Source: Bacillota bacterium | GTDB lineage: Bacteria > Bacillota > Clostridia > Lachnospirales > Cellulosilyticaceae | Direction: 5' to 3' | Assembly: GCA_023393125.1 (NCBI GenBank) | Contig: JAEWMQ010000106.1 | Location: forward strand, 16,679-80,678 | Length of the DNA stretch: 64,000 nucleotides | Shown here: in pieces, positions 36,393-44,592 of the stretch | How the letters are laid out: every line of letters begins with the position of its first letter | How positions within the stretch are numbered: the stretch's first letter is position 1 | Program-made: the position numbers and the translations under genes | The notes under the pieces: model-generated | The model's database searches: none | Seen by the model: only the letters and a program-made list of their open reading frames with translations | What the model was told of the DNA's origin: nothing

Positions 36393-36965
36393 ATGAATAC
36401 GGAAAATTTTAAACTAGATAAATCAAACCTAGTTATCCAAAAAAATAATTTACTAGCATGGTTATGTCCTAAAAGTACAGTAGAAAAAATAAGAGATAAT
36501 AATAAGGTTGCCAAAGGACTACTTTTATTTGTAATATTACTTAGTATTTGTAGTAAAATGCTAGATAGAGGTTCCTTTAATATTCTTATGATTGGAGAAG
36601 TAATTATTTCCATACTCATATTTGTTGCATTTCTCCAAGTAATATTTTGGATAGCGAATGGGAAGATCTCTTTTGTTAAAAGTATTAATTTATCGGTATA
36701 CATACATAGTTGGGTAATATTCGCCAATATATGTAGTGGTATACCTATAGTATCGGTAATAACGTTTATCGGTGCACAGTTATTAGGTGTTTATTTGCAA
36801 TACTTAGTAGGAATACATGTTGTGCATGCAGATACTAAGCGACTAAAAAATATTTGCTTAGTAGAATTACTTTTAATCTTATTTTCTTTAGTGGTACAGT
36901 TATTGACTACATGGGGAATATATGTAGCTTATAGCACAAAAATCTATCATTTCCCATTAGCATAA
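36393..36965 (+). CDS. Small polytopic membrane protein (Yip1-like layout)
   Basis: A 190-residue protein with a cytosolic N-terminus of about 45 residues containing WLCPKSTVEKIR, followed by five hydrophobic segments. The ATG at 36393 is preferred because GGGGAG lies 9 bases upstream, while the in-frame TTG at 36384 touches that site. The layout (charged head, then a compact five-helix bundle, with VYIHSWVIF in the middle) recalls Yip1-domain proteins of Firmicutes, but this is a weak resemblance. It lies in the same transcript as the coiled-coil protein upstream and ends in a strong bidirectional terminator. Confidence 0.75.
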   Translation: MNTENFKLDKSNLVIQKNNLLAWLCPKSTVEKIRDNNKVAKGLLLFVILLSICSKMLDRGSFNILMIGEVIISILIFVAFLQVIFWIANGKISFVKSINLSVYIHSWVIFANICSGIPIVSVITFIGAQLLGVYLQYLVGIHVVHADTKRLKNICLVELLLILFSLVVQLLTTWGIYVAYSTKIYHFPLA

Positions 36966-36982
36966 AAATAAATTCATTGATT

Positions 36983-37028
36983 AAAAGCCTTTTATAGTGA
37001 TTTGCTAAAGTCACTATAAAAGGCTTTT
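36983..37028. terminator. Bidirectional terminator
   Basis: AAAAGCCTTTTATAGTGA (36983-37000) and TCACTATAAAAGGCTTTT (37011-37028) form a perfect 18-base stem with A- and T-rich flanks, serving the converging membrane protein and spoVAF-like genes. Confidence 0.95.
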
Positions 37029-37032
37029 TAAA

Positions 37033-38472
37033 TTACTCGTTTCTTTTATTACTTATAGACTGTTTTGTAGCGATTCTTGTTCTAAAGAGCAAATGATAGA
37101 GAGCATTCCCGTTAAAAGGAATTAAAGGATAGAGGTAAGGTTCATTCGTAAAGGTTTTGGTGCATGTAATGACTGTAATAATAATGACTAATGCAATAAT
37201 AAAACCAATAGTACCCAATAGTCCAGTTAAGATAATGAGGAGTAACCTGGAGAATTTAAAAGCATAGGTAAGTTCAATACTTGTCTGGGTAAAACTAGAA
37301 AGAGCAATAACTGCTGTATATAAGATGGTATGAGGAATAAACCAACCAGTACCTACAGCAAAATCACCTAAAATTAACCCGCCTATAATAGAGAGAGAAG
37401 TACCTAAAGCACTGGGTGTATTTAAGGAAGCGAGGTTGAGACCATCTAAAGCAATTTCCAATATAATGAACTGAAGAAAGATGGGAATTGCATAGGGGGT
37501 ATCAGGTAGTAAAAAAGCAGCAGCATTACCATTTACCCATTGAGGATTATCTGTTAAAAGAACAAAAAGTGGACTAATAAGAAGATTAGTGATAAACACT
37601 AAATATCTAATGATTCTCAAATAGTTACCAGTTAATACTGGTAAATAATAATCATCTACGGATTGCATGAAATCAAAGATATTTGTTGGGAGGATAAGCG
37701 CAGTAGGGGTATTATCAACAATAACAATAACTTTTCCTTCCATGAGGTGAGCAGCGGCTACATCAGGTCTTTCTGTATAACGTACTTTAGGGAAAGGGTT
37801 AAACCAAGAATAAGAATGTACAGATTCAACTAAGCTTTGATCTCCCATGGTTAAGGCATCTACATTAAGTGTTTTAATAGTTTGCTTAATTTTATAAAGT
37901 GTTTTCTTATCTACTTTATTACGCATATAGCCAATAACCACATCTGTTCGGGAAATGTTACCGATATTCTCCATTTCAAAGACCAGATGAGGATCGCGGA
38001 TGCGTCTACGAATTAAAGCAGTATTAGAAATAAGAGTTTCTACAAATCCATCATGAGAGCCACGTAGTACCTTTTCTTTAGCTGGTTCTTCAGTACCACG
38101 AGCTGGATAAGTACGTAAGTCAATAATAAGGCCTTCGGTATAAGTAGGTCCTAATAAAACAGTTTGTCCAGATAGTACTGCGACAATAAGATTATCAATA
38201 TTACTATCAGTAGATACTTCTATAGAGCTAATAGCTTTTTCTGAAAGTTCCTTGGCAGAATGAATGGTTTTGAAAGTTTCAGCAGAGAGGTTAGTCATAT
38301 CACGACGTACATATTCTAAGTTAGTATCTTTGGCGAAACCATCTAAATAGTAGAGATAAAAAGTTGTTTCATGTACGGTGATTCTACGCTCTAGGACATC
38401 AAAGCTTTCTCCTAAGGGTAAAGATTCACGAAACATTTGTATGTTTTTGTCTAAGTTACTTGATAAAAGCAT
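37033..38472 (-). CDS. spoVAF: Spore germination GerA-family protein, SpoVAF-like
   Basis: A 479-residue inner spore membrane protein. A soluble N-terminal half carries LRGSHDGFVETLISNTALI, RRRIRDPHL and VRYTERPDVAAAHLMEG, which fit SpoVAF better than the nutrient-receptor A subunits; five or six membrane helices follow, ending in YLYPLIPFNGNALYHLLF. In Bacillus subtilis SpoVAF works with the SpoVA channel that moves dipicolinic acid and modulates germination. The spoVA genes that normally surround it are absent here. A GGTGGTGA site precedes the ATG. It could instead be a divergent GerAA paralogue, but no B or C subunit genes follow. Confidence 0.85.
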   Translation of the reverse strand: MLLSSNLDKNIQMFRESLPLGESFDVLERRITVHETTFYLYYLDGFAKDTNLEYVRRDMTNLSAETFKTIHSAKELSEKAISSIEVSTDSNIDNLIVAVLSGQTVLLGPTYTEGLIIDLRTYPARGTEEPAKEKVLRGSHDGFVETLISNTALIRRRIRDPHLVFEMENIGNISRTDVVIGYMRNKVDKKTLYKIKQTIKTLNVDALTMGDQSLVESVHSYSWFNPFPKVRYTERPDVAAAHLMEGKVIVIVDNTPTALILPTNIFDFMQSVDDYYLPVLTGNYLRIIRYLVFITNLLISPLFVLLTDNPQWVNGNAAAFLLPDTPYAIPIFLQFIILEIALDGLNLASLNTPSALGTSLSIIGGLILGDFAVGTGWFIPHTILYTAVIALSSFTQTSIELTYAFKFSRLLLIILTGLLGTIGFIIALVIIITVITCTKTFTNEPYLYPLIPFNGNALYHLLFRTRIATKQSISNKRNE

Positions 38473-38498
38473 TAAGTCACCACCTGTCTATGATAAAA

Positions 38499-38528
38499 TA
38501 GGATGTAACATAATACAAAAAATTATAC
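38499..38528 (-). promoter_or_regulatory. Candidate forespore (sigma-G/F) promoter for spoVAF-like gene
   Basis: Read on the minus strand: GTATA, an 18-base spacer and CATCCTA, resembling the GNATA / CATnnTA pattern of forespore promoters, about 27 bases before the start codon. Motif matching by eye only. Confidence 0.35.
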
Positions 38529-38623
38529 TTATTGATAATAAACTATGGAAACAATGGTAAATTAAATATATAATTTAAAGTAACTAGAAGTCATTAAAAG
38601 TGGTTTTTAGAAGAGGAGATACT

Positions 38624-39082
38624 ATGGAAAAAGATATTGAGTTTATGAAAGAAGCATTAGTAGAAGCCGAGAAGGCATTTACATTAGATGAAACACCTAT
38701 AGGAGCCGTTATTGTTTATAAGGATCAGATTATAGGTAGGGGGCATAATAAAAGAAATACAGATAAAAATGCCCTGGCTCATGCTGAAGTAATAGCTATT
38801 AATGAGGCTTGTAAGCATATAAAGGATTGGAGACTTGAAGAATGCACAATATATGTGACATTAGAGCCTTGTCCTATGTGTAGTGGTGCTATTGTACAAG
38901 CTAGGCTTCCTAGAGTGGTTTTTGGTGCACGTAGTCCAAAGGCAGGCTTTGGTGGTTCTGTATTAAATATATTACAGATGGATGAGCTCAATCATCGATG
39001 TGAAGTAGTAGAAGGTGTTTGTGAAGAAGAAGCAAGTCACTTGCTTAAAACCTATTTTAAGCAAATGAGACAAAAAAAATAA
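38624..39082 (+). CDS. tadA: tRNA-specific adenosine deaminase
   Basis: A 152-residue enzyme that converts adenosine to inosine at the wobble position (34) of tRNA-Arg(ACG). The ATG at 38624 follows GAGGAG; the GTG at 38600 is upstream of that site. The zinc and catalytic motifs are complete: HAEVIAI with the proton-shuttle Glu near residue 54, and PCPMCSGAIV with the two zinc cysteines near residue 84. The conserved ARSPKAGFGGSVLN loop follows. It starts the conserved block shared with Bacillus (tadA, SRP RNA, dnaX, ybaB, recR). It is 18 bases upstream of a 144-residue protein gene. Confidence 0.96.
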   Translation: MEKDIEFMKEALVEAEKAFTLDETPIGAVIVYKDQIIGRGHNKRNTDKNALAHAEVIAINEACKHIKDWRLEECTIYVTLEPCPMCSGAIVQARLPRVVFGARSPKAGFGGSVLNILQMDELNHRCEVVEGVCEEEASHLLKTYFKQMRQKK

Positions 39083-39100
39083 AATTATCGGAGGGGAATT

Positions 39101-39535
39101 ATGGCGGCAAATCCAAGACACAAGAAAGCAAGAATGCTTAGAGATTTTATGATTGAAACAAAAACAATTAACATGTTTAAAGAAGAAGAAAAAGATGATA
39201 CTATCTTTTTTAGAAGTATCTATCCTATGGGAGAAGATAAGAAACAGGTCGTTATTACTATTAATGACACAGTATACTTAGGTGTACAATCACTTTTATT
39301 AAATGAAATACCTGAGGAAAAAAATGAAGCAGTTCTTACATGCCTAAATGAATGTAACTTAGAGTTACCAACTGTAAAGTATGTGTTAACAAAAGATCAG
39401 TGTGTGATTGTATCTATGTTTTTCCCAGTTGATGAATCACACTTTAATGCAGGCTTAATTATGGGTGTTATCGTTCAAGTAATGAAGAATGTATCAGAAA
39501 AACATTATGAAAAGATAAAAGCGGCCTTAGCCTAA
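39101..39535 (+). CDS. Conserved hypothetical protein between tadA and SRP RNA gene
   Basis: A 144-residue soluble, slightly acidic protein with no membrane segment or signal. It starts with a basic stretch (MAANPRHKKARMLRDFM) and continues with alternating strands and helices (DDTIFFRSIYPMGEDKKQVVITINDTVYLG, then helical NEAVLTCLNECNLELP and YVLTKDQCVIVSMFFPVD). The overall fold pattern recalls YbjN or secretion-chaperone-like proteins, but I cannot assign it. GGAGGGG precedes the ATG. It is in the tadA transcript and only 20 bases upstream of the SRP RNA promoter. Confidence 0.8.
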   Translation: MAANPRHKKARMLRDFMIETKTINMFKEEEKDDTIFFRSIYPMGEDKKQVVITINDTVYLGVQSLLLNEIPEEKNEAVLTCLNECNLELPTVKYVLTKDQCVIVSMFFPVDESHFNAGLIMGVIVQVMKNVSEKHYEKIKAALA

Positions 39536-39555
39536 TGAAATAAAAAAGAGAGTCA

Positions 39556-39584
39556 TTGACATATAGCATGAAAAAAGGTATACT
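39556..39584 (+). promoter_or_regulatory. Strong sigma-A promoter for SRP RNA
   Basis: TTGACA (39556-39561), exactly 17 bases, then TATACT (39579-39584). Transcription should begin near 39591. Confidence 0.9.
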
Positions 39585-39612
39585 AATACCTGTGACAGAT
39601 ACTTGTCAAAAA

Positions 39613-39884
39613 ATTTCCGTGCTAGCCGGGGAGGTAGCGGTGCCCTGTACCTGCAACCCGCTATAGCAGGGGTGATGCTTTATCTGAGGCAGAAATTTGT
39701 ATAGTCTGCCCTTAATAAGTGGCGATGAGGATTGGGTCTTACGCAATAAGCACTTATGAACCGTGTCAGGTCCGGAAGGAAGCAGCACTAAGTAAGATCG
39801 TTTATGTGCCGTGAGGTTGCCTAGTCTGAGTTAACTGTTAAGGTAACGTATATGGCTTTTTGTCGAAGTAAAGTGCACGGATAT
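39613..39884 (+). ncRNA. ffs: Signal recognition particle RNA, large bacterial (Bacillus) type
   Basis: The RNA of the signal recognition particle, which with Ffh targets membrane and secreted proteins. The domain IV tetraloop core GTGTCAGGTCCGGAAGGAAG is at about 39763, and the Alu-domain segment GTGCTAGCCGGGGAGGTAGC near 39619 with GGTGCCCTGTACCTGCAA after it matches the B. subtilis scRNA. The 5' TCCGTGC (39616-39622) pairs with GCACGGA (39875-39881) to close the molecule, which sets its ends to within a few bases. At about 270 nucleotides it is the long form with an Alu domain, not the short 4.5S form. A strong promoter and a terminator flank it. Confidence 0.96.
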
Positions 39885-39903
39885 ATTTATAAATATGAGA
39901 TAG

Positions 39904-39940
39904 AAAGAGTAAGCAAAAGAGCTTAGTCTTTTTTTTTTTT
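39904..39940 (+). terminator. Terminator of SRP RNA gene
   Basis: AAAGAGTAAGC (39904-39914) pairs with GCTTAGTCTTT (39921-39931) with one mismatch, followed by a run of about 12 T residues. Confidence 0.85.
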
Positions 39941-39948
39941 GCATAAAA

Positions 39949-39990
39949 ATCAACAAACTGAGTCCTAAAACTAAAACTCAGTTTGTTGAT
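39949..39990 (-). terminator. Terminator of AraC-family gene
   Basis: A 15-base perfect stem, ATCAACAAACTGAGT (39949-39963) with ACTCAGTTTGTTGAT (39976-39990). On the minus strand it overlaps the end of the coding region and is followed by TTTTT. Confidence 0.85.
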
Positions 39991-40888
39991 CGAGTTTATG
40001 TACTTGTGTAAGTGCATAATACCTTTGCCTGTAACCAGAAGGGGTATGATGCATAATTTTTTTAAATAATTTAGCAAAGTATGCCGTGTCATTAAAACCG
40101 ACTTCATCTGCAATATCAGAGATGGATAGAGTCGATTCTCTAAGTAAGATTGCAGAAAGATTAATACGATGTTTATTTAAGTAGGTAATGATCGTTTCTC
40201 CCGTTGCTTCAAAAAAACGATTGCTAAGAGTGGTACGATTGACATGAAAGTGCCTGCTCAATTGAGGGATGGTGATTTTTTGCTTGTGATTATTATGTAA
40301 ATATAAAAGAACATCTTTAACCTCAAAAGAAGTTTCAGCAATAAGTGCATTAGATAAAAGAGAATAAGTTTTTACTAATGTTTGAAGATAAGCTATGAAC
40401 TCGCATAATCTTAAGGATAAAAGAGTTGGCTGATCTTGAACAGGTGAAATCATATCTAATAATTTTGCAAGATGTTTTAAAACGGGCTCAGAAGTCGAAA
40501 TATATCCATTATAATTTTTAAATCTTTTAAAGAAAATAGATAAACTCATAGTATGTTTAATATCTTCTACAGAAAAAGAGTGATCTAAAGTTCTAACATT
40601 TTCTAGTGTGAAGTATTCTTTAAGGGCATTTGGATGAAATGAGATTACTCTTCCTGTAATATTAGATTTAGGAGAAAGACGAAGTCTCTCTGTTTCGTTT
40701 AAAAAAATAATCATAGGAGCATTTATAGAAATAGCCTGTTCATTAATCAAGGCTGATCCCATGCCTTTTTCAATAATGATAATACTTAATCTATCATGAT
40801 GCTCTATTAAATGCATATCAGTAATTAGAGGTGCTATATTAAAGTTGTTATAAATTTGGTTAGGGGAAATGCTATATAAAAAGCCCAC
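39971..40888 (-). CDS. AraC family transcriptional regulator
   Basis: A 305-residue regulator. The start is set at the GTG at 40888 because GGAGGA lies 6 bases before it; the longer frame begins at a TTG with no ribosome site. The N-terminal half looks like a cupin-type effector domain (LSIIIIEKGMGSALINEQAISINAPMI is split over residues of about 30-60). The last 100 residues carry two helix-turn-helix motifs: ITIPQLSRHFHVNRTTLSNRF, then LSISDIADEVGFNDTAYFAKLF. The effector and targets are unknown. It is convergent with the SRP RNA gene and sits in the gap between SRP RNA and dnaX, where Bacillus has nothing. Confidence 0.92.
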   Translation of the reverse strand: MGFLYSISPNQIYNNFNIAPLITDMHLIEHHDRLSIIIIEKGMGSALINEQAISINAPMIIFLNETERLRLSPKSNITGRVISFHPNALKEYFTLENVRTLDHSFSVEDIKHTMSLSIFFKRFKNYNGYISTSEPVLKHLAKLLDMISPVQDQPTLLSLRLCEFIAYLQTLVKTYSLLSNALIAETSFEVKDVLLYLHNNHKQKITIPQLSRHFHVNRTTLSNRFFEATGETIITYLNKHRINLSAILLRESTLSISDIADEVGFNDTAYFAKLFKKIMHHTPSGYRQRYYALTQVHKLDQQTEF

Positions 40889-41053
40889 AAGAGTTCCTCC
40901 GTTAAAATAATGTCGTAAAATATACAAATTTGGCTAAATAAAATATATCACAAATTATTTAATCTATCAATACAAGTGTTTAATAATAGATTATAGGGTA
41001 AATATTGTACTATGCTAAAGCTTTAGTTAAGTGAACGCATATCAATTTTGAGC

Positions 41054-41092
41054 AAAAAGGAGTACTACTAGGAAAATGTAGGACTCCTTTTT
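41054..41092 (-). terminator. Terminator after ytaF
   Basis: AAAAAGGAGT-CTAC pairs with GTAG-ACTCCTTTTT; read on the minus strand it follows the stop at 41107 and ends in T5. Confidence 0.8.
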
Positions 41093-41106
41093 ACAGTTAT
41101 TTGATA

Positions 41107-41730
41107 TTAAAGAATCTTGAGTAATGCAAGCAAAATAAGAGTAGCACCACCTAGCCAAGAAAGATCTAGATTAAGTTTTTCTGCACATTTACTTCCTAGA
41201 ATACCACCTAGTATAATTGCTGCTGAGTTAAGGAGAAGGGATAGGATGGTAATTTGTAAGAGGTTGACAGAAGCTAAGGCTACACCAAAACCTATAACTA
41301 AACTATCTAGAGAAAGGGCAATACCAAGGTAAAGGGCCTCTTTGGCACTTAATGTTTGGGAGTGGTCAATATCAGCAAGTATTGCATCGGCATAAACGTT
41401 AAGTACTAGTTTGAAATTAAGGAGCTTAAGCTCGATATTCCCGGATGAAGTTGCTTTTTTATTCAAATATTGTTTAAGTAGACCTTCAAAAAGTCGCATA
41501 AATCCTAAAATAAATAAGATGCCAAAACAAATGAAGCTAGTTAAGTTTTCAGGAATGAATCCTTTAATAATAGAACCAAGACTAATAGAAATAATAAGAA
41601 AGAGTGTAGAAATTCCTGTAAGAATTAAGCCGGAAACGGCTGGAATTTTAATTTTATTGGTACCATAAGCAAAACTAGCTAGGCAGGCATCTACGCAAAG
41701 TGAAATAACAAGTAAAGCAGATTCTAACAT
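41107..41730 (-). CDS. ytaF: Sporulation membrane protein YtaF (MntP-like fold)
   Basis: A 207-residue polytopic membrane protein with six predicted helices. The ATG at 41730 is 9 bases from GAGG; the longer frame starts at a TTG that overlaps this site. The two repeated halves carry SLCVDACLASFAYGTNKIKIP and IALSLDSLVIGFGVALA, the Asp-containing signature shared with MntP manganese exporters. YtaF of Bacillus is a sporulation-associated protein of unclear biochemical role, perhaps metal transport. The gene is divergent from dnaX, 138 bases away, and adjacent to the AraC regulator gene on the same strand. Confidence 0.85.
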   Translation of the reverse strand: MLESALLVISLCVDACLASFAYGTNKIKIPAVSGLILTGISTLFLIISISLGSIIKGFIPENLTSFICFGILFILGFMRLFEGLLKQYLNKKATSSGNIELKLLNFKLVLNVYADAILADIDHSQTLSAKEALYLGIALSLDSLVIGFGVALASVNLLQITILSLLLNSAAIILGGILGSKCAEKLNLDLSWLGGATLILLALLKIL

Positions 41731-41843
41731 AGTAAGTAACCTCAATTATTAAAGTGATACTATATATACTATGGGAAATAGTAAAAAAGGTAACTTGACC
41801 AGCTGTTAAAAAGCTACTTCTTGTATTAGAAAGCTTTAAATTG

Positions 41844-41852
41844 TGGTATAAT
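41844..41852 (+). promoter_or_regulatory. Extended -10 promoter for dnaX
   Basis: TGGTATAAT, with TATAAT at 41847-41852, about 43 bases before the dnaX start. No good -35 box at 17 bases. Confidence 0.6.
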
Positions 41853-41895
41853 AAATGATAGAGAAAATTTGATTGTCAATAAGAGAGGAGAAAAC

Positions 41896-43509
41896 ATGAG
41901 TTACTTAGCATTGTATAGAAAGTATAGACCGTATACTTTTGATGATGTAGTAGGACAAGAGCATATTGTACGTACACTTAAAAACCAAATTAATTCACAT
42001 CGTGTGGCTCATGCTTATCTATTTTCAGGAAGTAGAGGAACGGGTAAGACTTCTATTGCCAAAATCTTTGCAAGAGCAGTTAACTGTGGAGAACCAGTTA
42101 ATGGTTCTGCTTGCGGTAAATGTGAAGCATGTGAGAAAATAAATGATGGAGCAGGGATTAATATTATAGAAATAGATGCTGCTTCTCATAATGGTGTAGA
42201 TAATATTCGTGAAATTAACGAAGAGGTTAAATATACGCCAGCTGTAGGAAAGTATAAAGTGTATATTATCGATGAGGTACATATGCTCTCTACAGGTGCT
42301 TTTAATGCCCTTTTAAAAACATTAGAAGAGCCTCCGGCTCATGTCATTTTTATTTTGGCAACAACAGATCCGCAGAAAATTCCAGTTACTATTTTATCTA
42401 GATGTCAACGCTTTGATTTTAAACGTATTTCAGCCAAAGAAATTGAAGAAACGCTTATTGGATATATGAAAGCAGAGCAAATTGACATAGAAGAAAAAGC
42501 ATTGGCCTATATTGCTAGATTAGCTGATGGTGGGATGCGTGATGCGCTTAGTATTTTAGAACAAAGTATTTCTTTTTACTTTGGTGAAATTATTACACTA
42601 GATAAGGTGCTATACTTAGTTGGAGCTGTAGATAGTAGTATATTGTTTGAAATGATAAATGCTATTTCGATAAAGGATGCAGTGAAGGTTTTAGAACTTT
42701 GTGAAGAGGTGAATAGGCAAGGTAGAAGTTTAAGACAGTTTGTAAGTGATTTACTAGAGCATAGTCGTAATCTTTTAGTTGCTAAAACAACTAAAGGCGG
42801 CGTAGAAGTGCTAGATTATAGTTTGGAATATATTGAAGCGCTTAAAAGACAAGCAGATGATATAAGTACTAATGAACTTATGCGCTATATGAAGCATTTA
42901 AGCACATTAGAATATGACATGCGTACATCGGTTTCACCTAGAATTTTATTAGAGGTGGCACTGCTTAAATTAATCGAAGTGCAGATGGATAGTTCACCAG
43001 AAGGAATGATGACAAAGGTACAGCTGCTCGAAGAAAAGCTAGAGCAATTGATGAAAAATGGACTTACAGTAGCTGCGCCAGTACAAATGGTAGAGGCTGC
43101 TCCTAAAAAAGAAATAGTACCGCATAAATTGCCAGAAGCTGTTCCAGAAGAGGTGAAAGGCTTAAAAGATAAGTGGCCTCAAATTGTAAGCAAACTAGGA
43201 ACTACCTCTGCAGCTAGAACGGTTTATGCAACAGCAGAAGCCGGATATATAGAAGGTGACATTTTATATATTGTACATCGTAAAGGAATGGAAGCAGGTG
43301 TCAATAAGTATCTAGATGAAATTAAAGAGGTTATTAATCAAGTAGCAGGTAAAAATGTTAAGGTAAGAACTATTTCAGTAGATGATTATGCCAATAAATC
43401 TATTGAAACATATGGGTCTAGTCCTAAGCTTTCAGAAGAGGTTCAAGATATTTCGCAGGTATTAAGAAGTGTACAATCAAAAATAAACTTTAATATTGAA
43501 GTTAAATAA
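41896..43509 (+). CDS. dnaX: DNA polymerase III subunits gamma/tau
   Basis: A 537-residue clamp-loader ATPase that ties together the replicase and loads the sliding clamp. The ATG at 41896 follows AGAGGAG; an upstream TTG is rejected. Visible motifs are MSYLALYRKYRPYTFDDVVG at the start, Walker A GSRGTGKTSIAK near residue 45, the zinc module with C64, C73, C76 and C79 (CGEPVNGSACGKCEAC), Walker B IIDEVHMLS and sensor TTDPQKIP. A tau-like C-terminal part from residue 375 onward is short compared with E. coli. It opens a dnaX-ybaB-recR operon with close spacing. Confidence 0.97.
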   Translation: MSYLALYRKYRPYTFDDVVGQEHIVRTLKNQINSHRVAHAYLFSGSRGTGKTSIAKIFARAVNCGEPVNGSACGKCEACEKINDGAGINIIEIDAASHNGVDNIREINEEVKYTPAVGKYKVYIIDEVHMLSTGAFNALLKTLEEPPAHVIFILATTDPQKIPVTILSRCQRFDFKRISAKEIEETLIGYMKAEQIDIEEKALAYIARLADGGMRDALSILEQSISFYFGEIITLDKVLYLVGAVDSSILFEMINAISIKDAVKVLELCEEVNRQGRSLRQFVSDLLEHSRNLLVAKTTKGGVEVLDYSLEYIEALKRQADDISTNELMRYMKHLSTLEYDMRTSVSPRILLEVALLKLIEVQMDSSPEGMMTKVQLLEEKLEQLMKNGLTVAAPVQMVEAAPKKEIVPHKLPEAVPEEVKGLKDKWPQIVSKLGTTSAARTVYATAEAGYIEGDILYIVHRKGMEAGVNKYLDEIKEVINQVAGKNVKVRTISVDDYANKSIETYGSSPKLSEEVQDISQVLRSVQSKINFNIEVK

Positions 43510-43555
43510 GGTAAAATAGATACCATAATACAGTGTTATTTAGGAGGAACAAAGA

Positions 43556-43888
43556 ATGAAAAATTTTGGTGGCGGAATGCCTAATATGCAACAACTTATG
43601 AAACAAGCGCAAAAAATGCAAAAACAGATGGAAGAAGCACAAGCAGCACTTGAAACTAAAGAACTTACTGCAACAGCAGGTGGCGGTATGGTAGAAGTTG
43701 TGATTACTGGGAAAAAAGAAATCAAATCTATTAAGATTAATCCAGATGTAGTAGATCCAGATGATGTAGAAACATTAGAAGATTTAGTACTTGTGGCAGT
43801 AAATGAAGCTGTTCGTCAAGCTGATGAGCTTAGTCAAAAAGAGATGGGCAAACTTACAGGAGGTTTACCAACAGGAGGATTATTCTAG
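43556..43888 (+). CDS. ybaB: YbaB/EbfC family nucleoid-associated protein
   Basis: A 110-residue DNA-binding protein forming dimers around DNA in characterised relatives. The N-terminus is rich in Met and Gln with the helical MQQLMKQAQKMQKQMEEAQ, followed by the typical GGGMVEVVITGKKEIKSIKI core and a DVETLEDLVLVAVNEA helix. TAGGAGG precedes the ATG. It sits between dnaX and recR, the arrangement kept across many bacteria, and its stop codon shares one base with the recR start. A role in replication fork restart or repair is assumed from this context. Confidence 0.95.
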   Translation: MKNFGGGMPNMQQLMKQAQKMQKQMEEAQAALETKELTATAGGGMVEVVITGKKEIKSIKINPDVVDPDDVETLEDLVLVAVNEAVRQADELSQKEMGKLTGGLPTGGLF

Positions 43889-44490
43889 TGGCTGGCTATT
43901 ATGGAGATAAGATGGTAGCTCTTATCGAAGAGTTATCAAGATTGCCAGGTATAGGAAGTAAGTCTGCTCAACGTTTAGCGTTTCATATTATTAGCATGCC
44001 AGTAGAAAAGGTAGAACATTTAGCAAACACATTGGTGGCTGCTAAAAAGCATATTAACTATTGTGAAAAATGTTGTACCATTACAGATGATAAACTATGC
44101 CCTATCTGCAAGGATTCTACTAGAGTTAATGGTCAAATTATGGTAGTGGAAGATCCAAGAGATATGGCCGCTTATGAGAAAACCAAAGAATTTAAAGGGC
44201 TTTATCATATACTTCATGGTGCTATTTCACCTATGATGGGAGTGGGCCCTAGTGATATCAAGATTAAAGAGCTTCTAGAACGTATTCAGAAGGAATCTAT
44301 AGAAGAAGTTATCATTGCTACTAACCCTAATATTGAGGGGGAGGCAACTGCTATGTATATTAGTAAATTATTAAAACCGCTAGGAATAAAAATTACTCGT
44401 ATAGCTCATGGTGTGCCCGTAGGTGGAGATTTAGAGTATGTGGATGAAATTACACTTACGAGAGCATTAGAAGGTAGACGAGAAATGTAA
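43888..44490 (+). CDS. recR: Recombination protein RecR
   Basis: A 200-residue protein of the RecFOR pathway that helps load RecA at gaps. The start is a GTG whose first base is the last base of the ybaB stop, with AGGAGG 10 bases upstream. The helix-hairpin-helix RLPGIGSKSAQRLAFH is at residues 17-32, the zinc motif CEKCCTITDDKLCPIC at about 57-72, and the Toprim domain begins at IMVVEDPRDMAAYEKT. The length is standard. It ends the dnaX operon at a strong terminator; in Bacillus the next genes are yaaL and bofA, which here come only after a 5.3-kb flagellar block. Confidence 0.97.
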   Translation: MAGYYGDKMVALIEELSRLPGIGSKSAQRLAFHIISMPVEKVEHLANTLVAAKKHINYCEKCCTITDDKLCPICKDSTRVNGQIMVVEDPRDMAAYEKTKEFKGLYHILHGAISPMMGVGPSDIKIKELLERIQKESIEEVIIATNPNIEGEATAMYISKLLKPLGIKITRIAHGVPVGGDLEYVDEITLTRALEGRREM

Positions 44491-44492
44491 AT

Positions 44493-44533
44493 AAAAAGAG
44501 ATTATTAAGGATGAAACTTAATAATCTCTTTTT
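44493..44533 (+). terminator. Terminator after recR
   Basis: AAAAAGAGATTATTAAG (44493-44509) pairs perfectly with CTTAATAATCTCTTTTT (44517-44533). Confidence 0.92.
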
Positions 44534-44577
44534 GTTTAAAAAATAAGTTTGTGTTTCGTTTTATAATATTTTTGATA

Positions 44578-44586
44578 TGTTATACT
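44578..44586 (+). promoter_or_regulatory. Extended -10 promoter giving a long leader
   Basis: TGTTATACT, with TATACT at 44581-44586. A second TATAAT lies at 44562. Transcription from near 44593 gives about 250 bases before the next gene. Confidence 0.55.
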
Positions 44587-44592
44587 ATGAAA

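Noticed and set aside
40889..40927. Longer start (TTG at 40927) for the AraC-family gene
   Set aside because: GGAGGA with correct spacing points to the GTG at 40888; the TTG has no ribosome site.
39985..41745. Mobile element carrying AraC and ytaF into the SRP RNA-dnaX gap
   Set aside because: No transposase, terminal repeats or target duplication seen; the insertion is described only as a synteny break.
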